Shown in pieces: positions 7,172-15,207 of a DNA stretch of 15,638 bases. The position numbers and the translations under genes are program-made. The DNA comes from an uncultured Rhizobiaceae group bacterium. GTDB taxonomy: Bacteria; Pseudomonadota; Alphaproteobacteria; Rhizobiales; Rhizobiaceae. The stretch's first letter is position 1; each line of letters opens with the position of its first letter. The notes beneath the pieces were generated by a model. That model had not been told where the DNA came from. It worked only from the letters and a program-made list of their open reading frames with translations, and did no database searches. Location: positions 1 through 15,638 of the forward strand of contig CALHHQ010000058.1 of the NCBI GenBank assembly GCA_938030645.1, in the 5' to 3' direction.

Positions 7172-8284
7172 ATGCGCTTGGCCCGTAACCTTCTACTTGC
7201 ATCCACATTATTGTCCGCATCATACGCCCCAGCATTTGCTGACGTAAATGTCGTGGCTTCAATTAAACCTGTTCATTCCCTTGTGTCAGCAGTGATGGAG
7301 GGTGTCGGTCAGCCCAAGCTGATTGTCGATGGAGCGAGCACTCCGCATAGCTTTGCGATGAAACCATCTCAGGCCCAAATGATCCAGAACGCCGAACTTG
7401 TGTTCTGGGTTGGCCACGAGTTGGAAGCGTTTCTTGAAAAGCCTTTGGAGACTGTTGGGTCCAAAGCGAAGTCAGTAGAACTGATCGATGCCCACAATCT
7501 GATAAAGCTCGGTTTCCGCGAAGGCGGCGCATTTGAAAAGCATGACCACGATGATCATGACGACCACAATGAAGCTAAGGCCGACAAAGATCACGATGAC
7601 CATGATCATGAGAAAGAGGAAGCCGCGAAGGTTGAAGATCATGACGACCATGATCACGATCATAAGAAGAAAAAGAAGGCTGCGGTCGAAAAGCACGACG
7701 ACCATGATCATGACAAGAAGGAAGCTTCAAAGTCCGATGACCATGATGATCATGCACATGGAAAATTCGATGCACACATCTGGCTCGACCCGAAGAATGC
7801 AAAAGCCATGGTTCATGAAATTGAGGAGGCATTGGTGGAAGCAGACCCGAAGAATGCTGCAAAGTATGAAGCCAATGCAAAAGCGGTCATGAACAAGCTG
7901 GATGCTCTTATCGCAGAAGTCTCTGACCAATTGAAACCAGTGAATGACAAGGGGTACATTGTTTTTCACGATGCCTATCAATATTTTGAAAACCGGTTCA
8001 ATATTTCGGCGTCTGGTTCAATTACGGTGTCTCCAGATGTAATGCCGGGCGCTGCTCGGATGACTGAAATCAGAGCGCGTGTTAAGCAGATTGGTGCATC
8101 ATGTGTGTTTGCTGAACCTCAGTTTGAACCGAAACTCGTGACCACTGTAACAGCAGGAACTCAGGCCAAGTCTGGCGTCATAGACCCTCTCGGTTCGTCG
8201 CTTGAAAACGGACCGGACCTCTATTTTGGCCTTATCCGCAACATGGCGACATCGATCAAAACCTGTTTGTCTGAAGCGAGTTGA
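7172..8284 (+). CDS. znuA: Zinc ABC transporter periplasmic binding protein ZnuA
   Basis: A 370-residue zinc-binding protein delivering zinc to ZnuB. The signal peptide ends 'APAFA' with cleavage after residue 23. Likely zinc ligands are H59 ('STPHSF'), a His in 'FDAHIWLDP' (about 201), the His in 'VFHDAYQYF', and the Asp of 'IDPLG'. Between the first two ligands is a long insert (about residues 123-200) rich in His, Asp and Lys with some 17 His. E. coli ZnuA has a shorter loop of this kind, thought to collect or sense zinc. I chose the ATG at 7172 (GGAG 9 bases upstream, proper signal peptide); a TTG at 7160 adds four residues. Two Zur boxes lie directly upstream. Confidence 0.95.
   Translation: MRLARNLLLASTLLSASYAPAFADVNVVASIKPVHSLVSAVMEGVGQPKLIVDGASTPHSFAMKPSQAQMIQNAELVFWVGHELEAFLEKPLETVGSKAKSVELIDAHNLIKLGFREGGAFEKHDHDDHDDHNEAKADKDHDDHDHEKEEAAKVEDHDDHDHDHKKKKKAAVEKHDDHDHDKKEASKSDDHDDHAHGKFDAHIWLDPKNAKAMVHEIEEALVEADPKNAAKYEANAKAVMNKLDALIAEVSDQLKPVNDKGYIVFHDAYQYFENRFNISASGSITVSPDVMPGAARMTEIRARVKQIGASCVFAEPQFEPKLVTTVTAGTQAKSGVIDPLGSSLENGPDLYFGLIRNMATSIKTCLSEAS
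7538..7762 (+). repeat. Degenerate internal repeat encoding the ZnuA His/Asp insert
   Basis: Imperfect tandem copies of GA(C/T)CA(T/C)GA(T/C)-type units such as GACCATGATCATGAC, interrupted by Lys/Glu/Ala-coding spacers (AAGAAGAAAAAGAAG near 7665). Such tracts can lengthen or shorten by slippage, changing loop length between strains. Confidence 0.7.
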
Positions 8285-8423
8285 TGGTTACAACTTGCCT
8301 GTGATCGGCACTGGCATAAGGCGATGAATTCAGCGCAATCTCATGACCGGTTGCTTGGTTTGGTTCAGTGTGTAAAACCGCCACAAAGTGTACCAAATCA
8401 AATTGCCAGAATTGGAATTGATA

Positions 8424-9347
8424 ATGATTTTGTGTTGCGGTGAAGCCTTAATGGATATGCTCCCCGAGCAAAATGCATCTGGCGAAGATGTATTGCGACC
8501 GGTCACGGGTGGCTCTGTTTTCAACACAGCGATCGCTCTGGGACGGCTGCAGGAAAAGGCTGGATTTTTATCAGGAGTGTCCTTGGATGGATTTGGTCGG
8601 AAACTGATTTCTAACCTCGATGAAGCTGCAGTAGACCACTCACTCTGCATTCGTTCAAATCGCCCGACCACTCTGGCAGTGGTTGATTTGAGTGATGGAG
8701 ATGCCGTTTACACATTTTATGATGAAGGCTCTGCCGGAAGAATGCTGGCATCAAGCGATATGCCTTCAATCCCAAATGAAGTTTCAACCCTTCTGTTTGG
8801 TGGCATCAGCCTTATCCCAGAACCGTGTGGCAGCGCATACGAAGAACTGCTGATTGAACACGCCGAAGATCATGTGATTTACATTGATCCAAATATTCGT
8901 CCGAATTTCATTGATGATGAAGATAAGCACCGATCCCGCATCCGTCGCATGATCGCCCATAGCGATATTGTCAAAGTGTCGGATGAAGATCTTGATTGGA
9001 TTGAACCTGATTGCAGCCACAATGAAGCAATTCAAAAATGGTTGGGCGAGGGGACTTCCATTGTACTTTTGAGCAGGGGGGGAGATGGTTCTGAGGCACA
9101 CACGTCTTCAGGCATAGTGAAAGCGGAAGCCATCAAGATTGTTGTTGCGGATACCGTTGGTGCTGGCGATACATTCAGCGCAGGGTTTCTGGCGTCTTTG
9201 AACCAACAGCGCGGATTGAGAAAAACGGATATCGGTTCGCTTGGTGATGACGTAATTCAACAGGCTTTGGAGTTTGCGAACAAAGCGGCGGCTATCACGG
9301 CTTCTCGTGATGGTGCCAATCCACCAACACTTGCCGAGATCACTTAG
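8424..9347 (+). CDS. PfkB-family carbohydrate kinase, probable fructokinase
   Basis: A 307-residue ribokinase/PfkB-family sugar kinase, most like alphaproteobacterial fructokinases that convert fructose to fructose 6-phosphate in the cytoplasm. Seen: the N-terminal 'CCGEALMDMLP', the substrate-lid signature 'GGSVFNTAIALGRL' with 'GFLSGVSLDGFG', and the C-terminal ATP/anion-hole motif 'DTVGAGDTFSAGFLASL' with catalytic base D249. The ATG at 8424 has GGAA upstream and starts the protein at the usual place; a GTG at 8388 would add 12 unusual residues. It stands alone: about 140 bp separate it from znuA, and its 3' end overlaps the convergent membrane-protein gene by 8 bp. Exact sugar specificity is inferred, not shown. 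Confidence 0.85.
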   Translation: MILCCGEALMDMLPEQNASGEDVLRPVTGGSVFNTAIALGRLQEKAGFLSGVSLDGFGRKLISNLDEAAVDHSLCIRSNRPTTLAVVDLSDGDAVYTFYDEGSAGRMLASSDMPSIPNEVSTLLFGGISLIPEPCGSAYEELLIEHAEDHVIYIDPNIRPNFIDDEDKHRSRIRRMIAHSDIVKVSDEDLDWIEPDCSHNEAIQKWLGEGTSIVLLSRGGDGSEAHTSSGIVKAEAIKIVVADTVGAGDTFSAGFLASLNQQRGLRKTDIGSLGDDVIQQALEFANKAAAITASRDGANPPTLAEIT

Positions 9348-9954
9348 CCCGATAGGTTGAGACCGCGTTTCGTGAACGCAATTTGAAAATCAATGCGATT
9401 GTGGCAACCACCACAAGAAAACACAGTGCAGTCTTTGAATAAAATTCCATCGTGCCTTCAATCAGCATGGCGTGAACCACGCTGCCCACAACTGCAACAA
9501 CAGCAAAACAAGTATGAATGTTGCGCCAAATACGCGGTGTGATACCGAGCTTTCGCTTTGCTATGGCGAGAAGTGCGGCGGCGAACACGGCCCACATGGC
9601 GACAACACCCCACGGAGAAAACGATGTGGGTGATCTGAACAAGAGCGCGTCAACAACGTCCGGAGAACTGGTGATCCAAAGCCCCACCAAATGGACAACA
9701 ATCGCCGAAACAAGCAGGCTCCCAATCGCTTTATGGGCACGCCGAGCTTGAGGAGCAGATAAACCGGGCAGATAGCGACCAGCCAGCAAGGGTTGGAGAA
9801 GCAAGAACGCCATCGCGAGCACTCCAGCAAAACCGGCAGTTATGTATATGGGGTCGCGCCAAGCCAATTGGGGGCTCATTGCAGCACCAGCGATTGGTAT
9901 GGCGAGAATGAGCGAAAGCAAGAGCCAAACAAGTATTTTGCGGGTCGAATTCAT
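9340..9954 (-). CDS. Ferric-reductase-like membrane b-type haem protein
   Basis: A 204-residue protein with about six hydrophobic segments, resembling the ferric reductase-like transmembrane domain (PF01794 kind). Four His form two pairs with 14-residue spacing: H74/H88 ('RRAHKAIG', 'IVVHLVGLW') and H147/H161 ('RNIHTCFA', 'SVVHAML'). In this fold such pairs hold two b-haems, so the protein probably carries electrons across the membrane. No FAD or NAD domain is attached, so it needs a partner for electron input or output. It lies 20 bp downstream of the Tat-exported dioxygenase-like gene and is probably in the same operon. Its start (ATG 9954) has no strong ribosome site. Its 3' end overlaps the kinase gene by 8 bp. 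Confidence 0.72.
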   Translation of the reverse strand: MNSTRKILVWLLLSLILAIPIAGAAMSPQLAWRDPIYITAGFAGVLAMAFLLLQPLLAGRYLPGLSAPQARRAHKAIGSLLVSAIVVHLVGLWITSSPDVVDALLFRSPTSFSPWGVVAMWAVFAAALLAIAKRKLGITPRIWRNIHTCFAVVAVVGSVVHAMLIEGTMEFYSKTALCFLVVVATIALIFKLRSRNAVSTYRAK

Positions 9955-9974
9955 GAGATTTCAGTTATGGGCGA

Positions 9975-10463
9975 TTAAGCGGGCTCCAAAACAAAATCTG
10001 CATTGAGGGTCGTATCTTTCGAGTTCGCCATCACGGGGCGCAAGAACACGGTTTTGAATTCTGAACTGTCGTAGGCTAAATGGCCGTGTGCTTGCCCAAA
10101 AGCTGGAACGATCTGCGGCATTTCCAAGCGAAAATTTCCGTTCTTGTCAGTCAGCGTTGCACCGTGACTTTGAGGATCGCTTTCATATCCTTCTTTTGTA
10201 TGCGCCCAAATCTGAATGCGTTGACCAGAAAGTGGCGCACCGTCTCCTGCACGTTTGACAGTTCCTGTCATGAAAAACCCACCACCACCAATGCGCTCCA
10301 CAATCGGAGCACCTGGTTGATAGTTATTTGCGCCACCACGCATGGTTGGTGTTGGTGCAATTCCTTTGGCTTGGGCTGGAACAATGAGTCCTTTTGATCC
10401 GACCACCACAATACTACCGCCGGCTGCAAGAATTGATCTGCGGGTGAACTTCGAAGTGTTCAT
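9975..10463 (-). CDS. Tat-exported intradiol-dioxygenase-like protein
   Basis: A 162-residue protein starting with a twin-arginine signal ('MNTSKFTRRSILAAGG', cleavage probably after 'AQA' at 32), so it would be exported folded. The mature part resembles the beta-sandwich core of intradiol ring-cleavage dioxygenases: 'APLSGQRIQIWAHTKEGY', 'TLTDKNGNFRLEMPQIVPAFG', 'QAHGHLAY'. Matching to catechol 1,2-dioxygenase motifs, Y93, H126 and H128 stand at iron-ligand positions, but the second Tyr ligand appears to be F122 ('VPAFG' for 'VPSGYG'). The iron site may therefore be altered or absent. I chose the ATG at 10463 (AGAGGA upstream); an earlier in-frame ATG at 10490 lies in front of the ribosome site. 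It is divergent from the dehalogenase gene and the first gene of a probable pair with the haem membrane protein. Confidence 0.75.
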   Translation of the reverse strand: MNTSKFTRRSILAAGGSIVVVGSKGLIVPAQAKGIAPTPTMRGGANNYQPGAPIVERIGGGGFFMTGTVKRAGDGAPLSGQRIQIWAHTKEGYESDPQSHGATLTDKNGNFRLEMPQIVPAFGQAHGHLAYDSSEFKTVFLRPVMANSKDTTLNADFVLEPA

Positions 10464-10703
10464 TTTGAATTCCTCTTTCGAAATCAACAATTGTGAGAAT
10501 AGTAATCAACACATTGGCAATTTGGTGATTGATAGCGCGATTGTGACAAATTTCGAACAGTCGCAATTGGCGCAGACTGTCATTCGGTATGCGCCCTAAT
10601 CATTCCTGCATGACGAACAATACACAAGTCCTGAAAGCATCTGGAAAATCAACCTAAGCGGTGCAATAGTCTGCAATCAACCAGTCGTGATTTTGGAATT
10701 TTT
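10464..10703. promoter_or_regulatory. Divergent promoter region between the dioxygenase-like and dehalogenase genes
   Basis: 240 bp holding both promoters. It contains small symmetric motifs, such as ACAATTGT (about 10489-10496) and TTGTGACAA (10541-10549), and spaced inverted arms AATCAAC / GTGATT (10504-10530). None is a clear match to a known regulator site, and the CprK/FNR-type patterns are not cleanly present. No cobalamin riboswitch signature is seen. Confidence 0.35.
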
Positions 10704-13700
10704 ATGGGCATTCGGTTTTTCTCAACAAAAAATCGCCCACCGCATTTGGGGCAATATCCGCTTGAACGGTTGACCCGTTTTAATGGTGAAGTGGACTATT
10801 CATCTGTTCCAGAAATGAAGCGGCTATCATTCTCTGATTTGAACACCCCACATTCGCTCGTTAACGCCATGGGCGATTATCAAGCGATGATGGATGCCGT
10901 GCGCGATGGCCTGATCAACAAACAAAAAGCCGATATTCCATCAGACCTGACTGAACGTGCAAACCACGTGAAGTCTTTTGGATATTTTGGTGATGCCTCC
11001 ATGATGGGCATTTGCAAACTGCCACACGAAGCTTTGCTCAAAACACCAATTCGCAATCCAGATATTGATCGACTTGCAGAAGACCTGCGCACCAAACAAA
11101 CTAAAACACTGACGTCTGGCATCGATGTCATCATGGCTGACCTTAAAGAATCTATGGAAACGCCACCAAGTTCAATTGATGGGCATGACCACGCGATTGT
11201 GTTTCTGTTTGAACAAAACAGAGAGGTGCGTCCAAACGAACCTGGAGCGGAATGGATCAAAGGCACGCAGGACCACCGTGCCTGTTTGCGAGCTACGGAA
11301 GCAGCCGTGGGTATGGCCAACTATTTGCGTTTGCTTGGCTACGATTCTCGCTTGCACACGATTTCGACTTCCGATGTGGATATGAACAAGCTTGCCGTGG
11401 CTGCTGGTCTTGCCACTGTGGAAGACGGGAAGCTCATAGCGCCCTATATCGGCGAAGGCTTTGGTCTCGCTGTGGTGACAACCGTGTTTGAAATGACTGC
11501 AGATGAACCGCTTGCTCCTATGGCTGAGCAACCATGGTTCAAAACCCAAGGCCCAGCGTGGTGGCTTGGAAAGAACACTGCAAAAAGTGCTCTCAACTTG
11601 GATCCTTATGCGAAACGAAATTTCGTTGACGGTGCTTTGCCGTTTGAAAAACTGAAACGCAAAGACAAGCCCACGACGTTTATCGATGAAGATCGTGTGG
11701 CGCGTGTCCCAAAGCGCACAGATATGTTCGCCCGTGCTCAGTTCGGGGAACTCGGAAAGAAAGCGCAACAAAATGCGGCGGGCGGTTATTATGCGCGCAA
11801 ATGCGCCCTGTCTGCTGCTCAACGTCGAATTCTGGGAGCATTTGTCTTGCTTCAAGACGGCGAGTCACATGAGCGACCTGTTGAACTTAACGATGCCGAG
11901 AAAAACGCTGAAAACGTCAAAGCCGCCACATATTTTCTGGGTGTCGATTGCGTTGGCATTTCTCGTTGCCCTGATTGGACTTGGTACAGCCATGACGCGG
12001 CAGGAGATGAAATAATTCCACCGCACCACAATGCCATCAGCATGATCATCGACCAAGGTTATGAAACGATGGAGGGCGCAAGTGGTGACGATTGGGTTGC
12101 CGTTGCGCAAAGCATGCGCGCCTATTTGCGGTTCTCGCTGTTGGGTGGAGTGATCGCCAAGCAGATCCGAAATCTTGGCTACAAAGCCAAGGCCCATACA
12201 GTTATGGACGGGGAAGTTCTGCAACCACCATTATTGCTTTTGGCGGGTTTGGGTGAAGTGAGCCGTATCGGCGAAGTTATTCTTCATCCGCTTTTGGGTC
12301 CTCGCTTGAAATCTGGCGCCGTTACCACAGACATGCCATTGGCGCATGACAAACCAATCGACTTCGGTCTTCAGACATTTTGTGAGTCTTGCAACAAATG
12401 CGCACGTGAATGTCCTGCGGGTGCAATCACAGCTGGGCCGAAATTGATGTTCAACGGCTATGAGATTTGGAAATCTGACAGCCAAAAGTGCACCACTTAC
12501 CGCATCACCACTGAAGGTGGCGCCATGTGTGGGCGTTGTATGAAAACCTGTCCTTGGAATTTAGAAGGTCTTTTTGCAGAAAAACCGTTCCGCTGGGCAG
12601 CGATGAATATACCGAAAGCTGCTCCCATATTGGCCAAGCTTGACGACAAAGTTGGCAATGGCTCTTTGAACGACGTGAAGAAATGGTGGTGGGACATCGA
12701 GGTCAAAGAAGACGGCGGATATCGCAAACCCGCCAAGCCGGTGAACCGCAGGGATTTGCAAACCGATTTGGACCTCAAATATGAGGACCAAACTATGGCC
12801 ATATATCCTGCGAGCCTTGCACCGCATCCGTGGCCGTATCCATTCCCGATGGACCGAGAGGCAGGGATTAAAGCCTATCAGTCGATGATCAGCGCGCGCG
12901 AATATCAAGAAAAACTGGCCAAAGGCGATACGGAAGGTTTGGCTCACGAATATCCGGCATTTGAAGATGCCCCGGTCATCAAAGCACGCATTACCAAAGT
13001 GGAGGCGATGACATCGGGCGTCACCAAATATGAGTTCTCAGCTTTTGACGGCAGCCAATTGCCCGAATGGACGGCAGGAGGGCATCTGGATATCGTGATT
13101 GCTCCCGAGTTTGTTCGGCAATATTCCATGTCAGGTGATCCGGCTGATCGCAACAAATACCAAATTGGTGTGTTGCGTGAAGACGAAGGCCGTGGCGGTT
13201 CCAAATTCTTGCACCGGATTTTTAATGAAGGTCGAAGGGTCTTTATTTCAAAACCGATCAACCATTTTGAACTGGTTGAAGAGGCGACGAAGACGTTTCT
13301 TATGGGTGGCGGCATCGGCATCACTCCAATGATAGCGTTTGCTCACCGTTTGCATGCATTAGGCAAACCGTTTGAGATGCATTATTCCGCCAGCTTGATG
13401 AAAGAGGCTGGATACGTCGACGATCTAAAAGCCGTGCCTTGGGCGAAAAATGTGAAGTTTCATTTCTCTGACCAAGGGTCTAGAGCAGATTTAGACAAGA
13501 TTTTGTCTGGTTATCAAGAAGGTTGGCATGTCTACACCTGCGGGCCAGATCGCTATATGGATGGTGTTATGGACTCCGCCGAACGGTTAGGGTTTCCCGA
13601 AGATGCGCGGCATTTGGAATATTTCGCGGTGCCTGAGCAACCTGACTACGTGAACCATTCCTTCGAACTGGAATTGGCAAAATCTGGCAAAACACTGGTC

Positions 13701-13922
13701 ATTCCAGAAGATCAAACGATCACCGATGTTCTGGAAGAAAACGGAATCCACGTGGACGTCAAATGCGCTGATGGAATTTGTGGCGTTTGCAAATGCGGTA
13801 TCGTCAGCGGAGACGTTGAGCACCGAGATTTTGTTTTGTCGAAGAAACAACAAGAAACAGAAATTGTTCTTTGCCAATCCCGCGCTGCAAATGGCGTGAA
13901 GAAATTGACTGTCGATCTATAA
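10704..13922 (+). CDS. Reductive dehalogenase fused to flavin/NAD reductase and 2Fe-2S ferredoxin
   Basis: A 1072-residue fusion. Residues 1 to about 680 are a reductive dehalogenase (B12-dependent, removing halide from aromatic carbon) with two 4Fe-4S motifs: C560-X2-C563-X2-C566-X3-C570-P and C596-X12-C609-X2-C612-X3-C616-P. There is no twin-arginine signal, so it is cytoplasmic, unlike respiratory enzymes. Residues about 765-975 are a phthalate-dioxygenase-reductase-like module: 'RQYSMSG' (805-811) for flavin, 'GGGIGITPM' (868-876) and 'YTCGPDRYMDGV' (CGP 946-948) for NAD(P). Residues about 980-1072 are a plant-type 2Fe-2S ferredoxin (C1021, C1026, C1029, C1057). The order matches the catabolic BhbA of Comamonas and the NpRdhA-type enzymes, which use NADPH directly. 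Y428 ('TWYSHDAAG') may be the catalytic Tyr reported for NpRdhA (Y426). Substrate unknown; bromo- or chlorophenols are plausible. The gene is monocistronic, with a terminator right after it. Confidence 0.93.
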   Translation: MGIRFFSTKNRPPHLGQYPLERLTRFNGEVDYSSVPEMKRLSFSDLNTPHSLVNAMGDYQAMMDAVRDGLINKQKADIPSDLTERANHVKSFGYFGDASMMGICKLPHEALLKTPIRNPDIDRLAEDLRTKQTKTLTSGIDVIMADLKESMETPPSSIDGHDHAIVFLFEQNREVRPNEPGAEWIKGTQDHRACLRATEAAVGMANYLRLLGYDSRLHTISTSDVDMNKLAVAAGLATVEDGKLIAPYIGEGFGLAVVTTVFEMTADEPLAPMAEQPWFKTQGPAWWLGKNTAKSALNLDPYAKRNFVDGALPFEKLKRKDKPTTFIDEDRVARVPKRTDMFARAQFGELGKKAQQNAAGGYYARKCALSAAQRRILGAFVLLQDGESHERPVELNDAEKNAENVKAATYFLGVDCVGISRCPDWTWYSHDAAGDEIIPPHHNAISMIIDQGYETMEGASGDDWVAVAQSMRAYLRFSLLGGVIAKQIRNLGYKAKAHTVMDGEVLQPPLLLLAGLGEVSRIGEVILHPLLGPRLKSGAVTTDMPLAHDKPIDFGLQTFCESCNKCARECPAGAITAGPKLMFNGYEIWKSDSQKCTTYRITTEGGAMCGRCMKTCPWNLEGLFAEKPFRWAAMNIPKAAPILAKLDDKVGNGSLNDVKKWWWDIEVKEDGGYRKPAKPVNRRDLQTDLDLKYEDQTMAIYPASLAPHPWPYPFPMDREAGIKAYQSMISAREYQEKLAKGDTEGLAHEYPAFEDAPVIKARITKVEAMTSGVTKYEFSAFDGSQLPEWTAGGHLDIVIAPEFVRQYSMSGDPADRNKYQIGVLREDEGRGGSKFLHRIFNEGRRVFISKPINHFELVEEATKTFLMGGGIGITPMIAFAHRLHALGKPFEMHYSASLMKEAGYVDDLKAVPWAKNVKFHFSDQGSRADLDKILSGYQEGWHVYTCGPDRYMDGVMDSAERLGFPEDARHLEYFAVPEQPDYVNHSFELELAKSGKTLVIPEDQTITDVLEENGIHVDVKCADGICGVCKCGIVSGDVEHRDFVLSKKQQETEIVLCQSRAANGVKKLTVDL

Positions 13923-13942
13923 GTTCGATTTGGGGAAAATAG

Positions 13943-13983
13943 AAAAAGGGCTGCGTTTGAACAAATCGAACGCAGCCCTTTTT
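13943..13983. terminator. Bidirectional rho-independent terminator
   Basis: Stem GGGCTGCGTTTGA paired with TCGAACGCAGCCC (13 bp including one U-G pair), loop ACAAA, flanked by AAAAA on the left and TTTTT on the right. It works in both directions, ending the dehalogenase gene (stop 13922) and the convergent gap gene (stop 14003). Confidence 0.95.
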
Positions 13984-14002
13984 GAAACGGAAGTGTTCGT
14001 GA

Positions 14003-15004
14003 CTACATCAGTTTTCCCATAGCAACCGCTGTGTCGCTCATGCGGCTGGAGAAACCCCATTCGTTGTCATACCAGCTGAGAACGCGCACGAAGTTTCCAC
14101 CAGTCACTTGCGTTTGTTCAGATGAAAAGTTGGAAGAGTGGACATCATGGTTGAAATCCACCGATACAAGCGGAGCGGTGACATAGTCCAACACACCTTT
14201 CATATTGCCTTCGGCGGCTTTCTTCACTGCAGCGTTGACCTCTTCAACCGTACAATCTTTGCTGGCAACAAACTTCAAATCAACACAGGACACATTTGGT
14301 GTGGGAACGCGGACAGCCGATCCATCAAGCTTTCCATCCAGTTCAGGCAACACAAGTCCGACTGCTTTTGCAGCGCCCGTAGAAGTTGGGATCATAGACA
14401 TAGCCGCAGCGCGCGCGCGGTGCAGGTCTTTGTGCACGGTGTCCAATGTTGGCTGATCGCCTGTATAGGAATGGATTGTCGTCATATAACCTTTTTCAAT
14501 GCCAAAACTATCATTCATCACCTTTGCCAAAGGCGCTAGACAGTTCGTGGTGCAAGATGCGTTTGAAACGATAATATCATCTTTCGTAAGCGTCTCATTG
14601 TTGACACCAAACACAATTGTTTTGTCTGCATCTTTGCCCGGTGCGGAAATCAGCACACGTTTGGAGCCGTTCTCTAAATGCATCGCAGCTTTATCCCGTG
14701 CAGTAAAAATGCCCGTGCATTCCATTGCGATATCAACATCATCCCAAGGCAGTTCCTTTGGATCACGTATTGCAGTAACCCGAATGGGGCCGCGTCCCAC
14801 GTCAATCGTATCGCCATCAATGGTCACGGGAGCAGGAAAGCGACCATGAACACTGTCATACTGCAAAAGGTGTGCATTGGTTTCGATAGGGGCAAGATCG
14901 TTGATCGCCACCACTTCAATGTCAGTGCGACCGGATTCAATAATGGCGCGAAGTGTGTTGCGGCCAATGCGGCCAAATCCATTGATTGCGACTTTTAAAA
15001 CCAT
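14003..15004 (-). CDS. gap: Glyceraldehyde-3-phosphate dehydrogenase, type I
   Basis: A 333-residue cytoplasmic enzyme oxidising glyceraldehyde 3-phosphate to 1,3-bisphosphoglycerate. Seen: NAD-binding '[14 protein letters not shown]' (7-20), 'VVAINDLAP' with D36 in the position that usually favours NAD, catalytic '[12 protein letters not shown]' with C151, H178 in '[10 protein letters not shown]', and the C-terminal '[13 protein letters not shown]'. Length is normal. The ATG at 15004 has GGAG seven bases upstream. It ends at the shared terminator, convergent with the dehalogenase, and has no operon partner in view. With the fructokinase it belongs to central sugar metabolism. Confidence 0.97.
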   Translation of the reverse strand: MVLKVAINGFGRIGRNTLRAIIESGRTDIEVVAINDLAPIETNAHLLQYDSVHGRFPAPVTIDGDTIDVGRGPIRVTAIRDPKELPWDDVDIAMECTGIFTARDKAAMHLENGSKRVLISAPGKDADKTIVFGVNNETLTKDDIIVSNASCTTNCLAPLAKVMNDSFGIEKGYMTTIHSYTGDQPTLDTVHKDLHRARAAAMSMIPTSTGAAKAVGLVLPELDGKLDGSAVRVPTPNVSCVDLKFVASKDCTVEEVNAAVKKAAEGNMKGVLDYVTAPLVSVDFNHDVHSSNFSSEQTQVTGGNFVRVLSWYDNEWGFSSRMSDTAVAMGKLM

Positions 15005-15169
15005 GATGATCTCCGATATGTGCTGAGCACCAGAATAAGGGAATTTAAATCGATTAGATAGCGTTCAAAACGCGCGTGTCAATGATTGCCAAGCAAGCGT
15101 TGGTAAATAAAGCTTGAGAAGATGCGACAAACTCGTTGGCCTGGCTTTTCAAACAACCGCTGCACGCTT

Positions 15170-15187
15170 AGTCTTGAAATCAAGACT
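15170..15187. promoter_or_regulatory. Perfect-arm palindrome, probable operator of the thiolase gene
   Basis: AGTCTTGAAATCAAGACT has two perfect 8-bp arms around AA and ends 20 bp before the thiolase ATG (15208). Size and place suit a dimeric repressor site of TetR or MarR type. The regulator is not in view. The arms are too short-spaced for a normal terminator hairpin, and no T tract follows. Confidence 0.55.
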
Positions 15188-15207
15188 GCAACAAATGGAA
15201 TATCATC

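Noticed and set aside
7538..7762. CRISPR-like array
   Set aside because: The repeats are short, irregular, without unique spacers of constant length, and are in-frame coding sequence for His/Asp blocks.
7533..7892. Met/Thr/Arg-rich frame and antisense frames over the ZnuA His-rich tract
   Set aside because: These are by-products of the GACCATGATCAT-like repeat read in other frames; ZnuA explains the DNA fully.
8285..8423. Terminator or operator between znuA and the sugar kinase gene
   Set aside because: Only loosely spaced TTTGGT/ACCAAA arms are visible, with no stable stem and T tract and no recognised operator.
11172..11855. Long open frame (227 codons) antisense to the dehalogenase gene
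   Set aside because: It lies wholly inside the well-supported dehalogenase frame, has no ribosome site or family features, and its Cys/Arg/His-rich composition is typical of an antisense shadow.
10704..12700. Epoxyqueuosine reductase (QueG) instead of dehalogenase
   Set aside because: QueG is about 350-380 residues with no reductase fusion; the length before the Fe-S motifs and the C-terminal flavin/ferredoxin tail match the BhbA/NpRdhA type.
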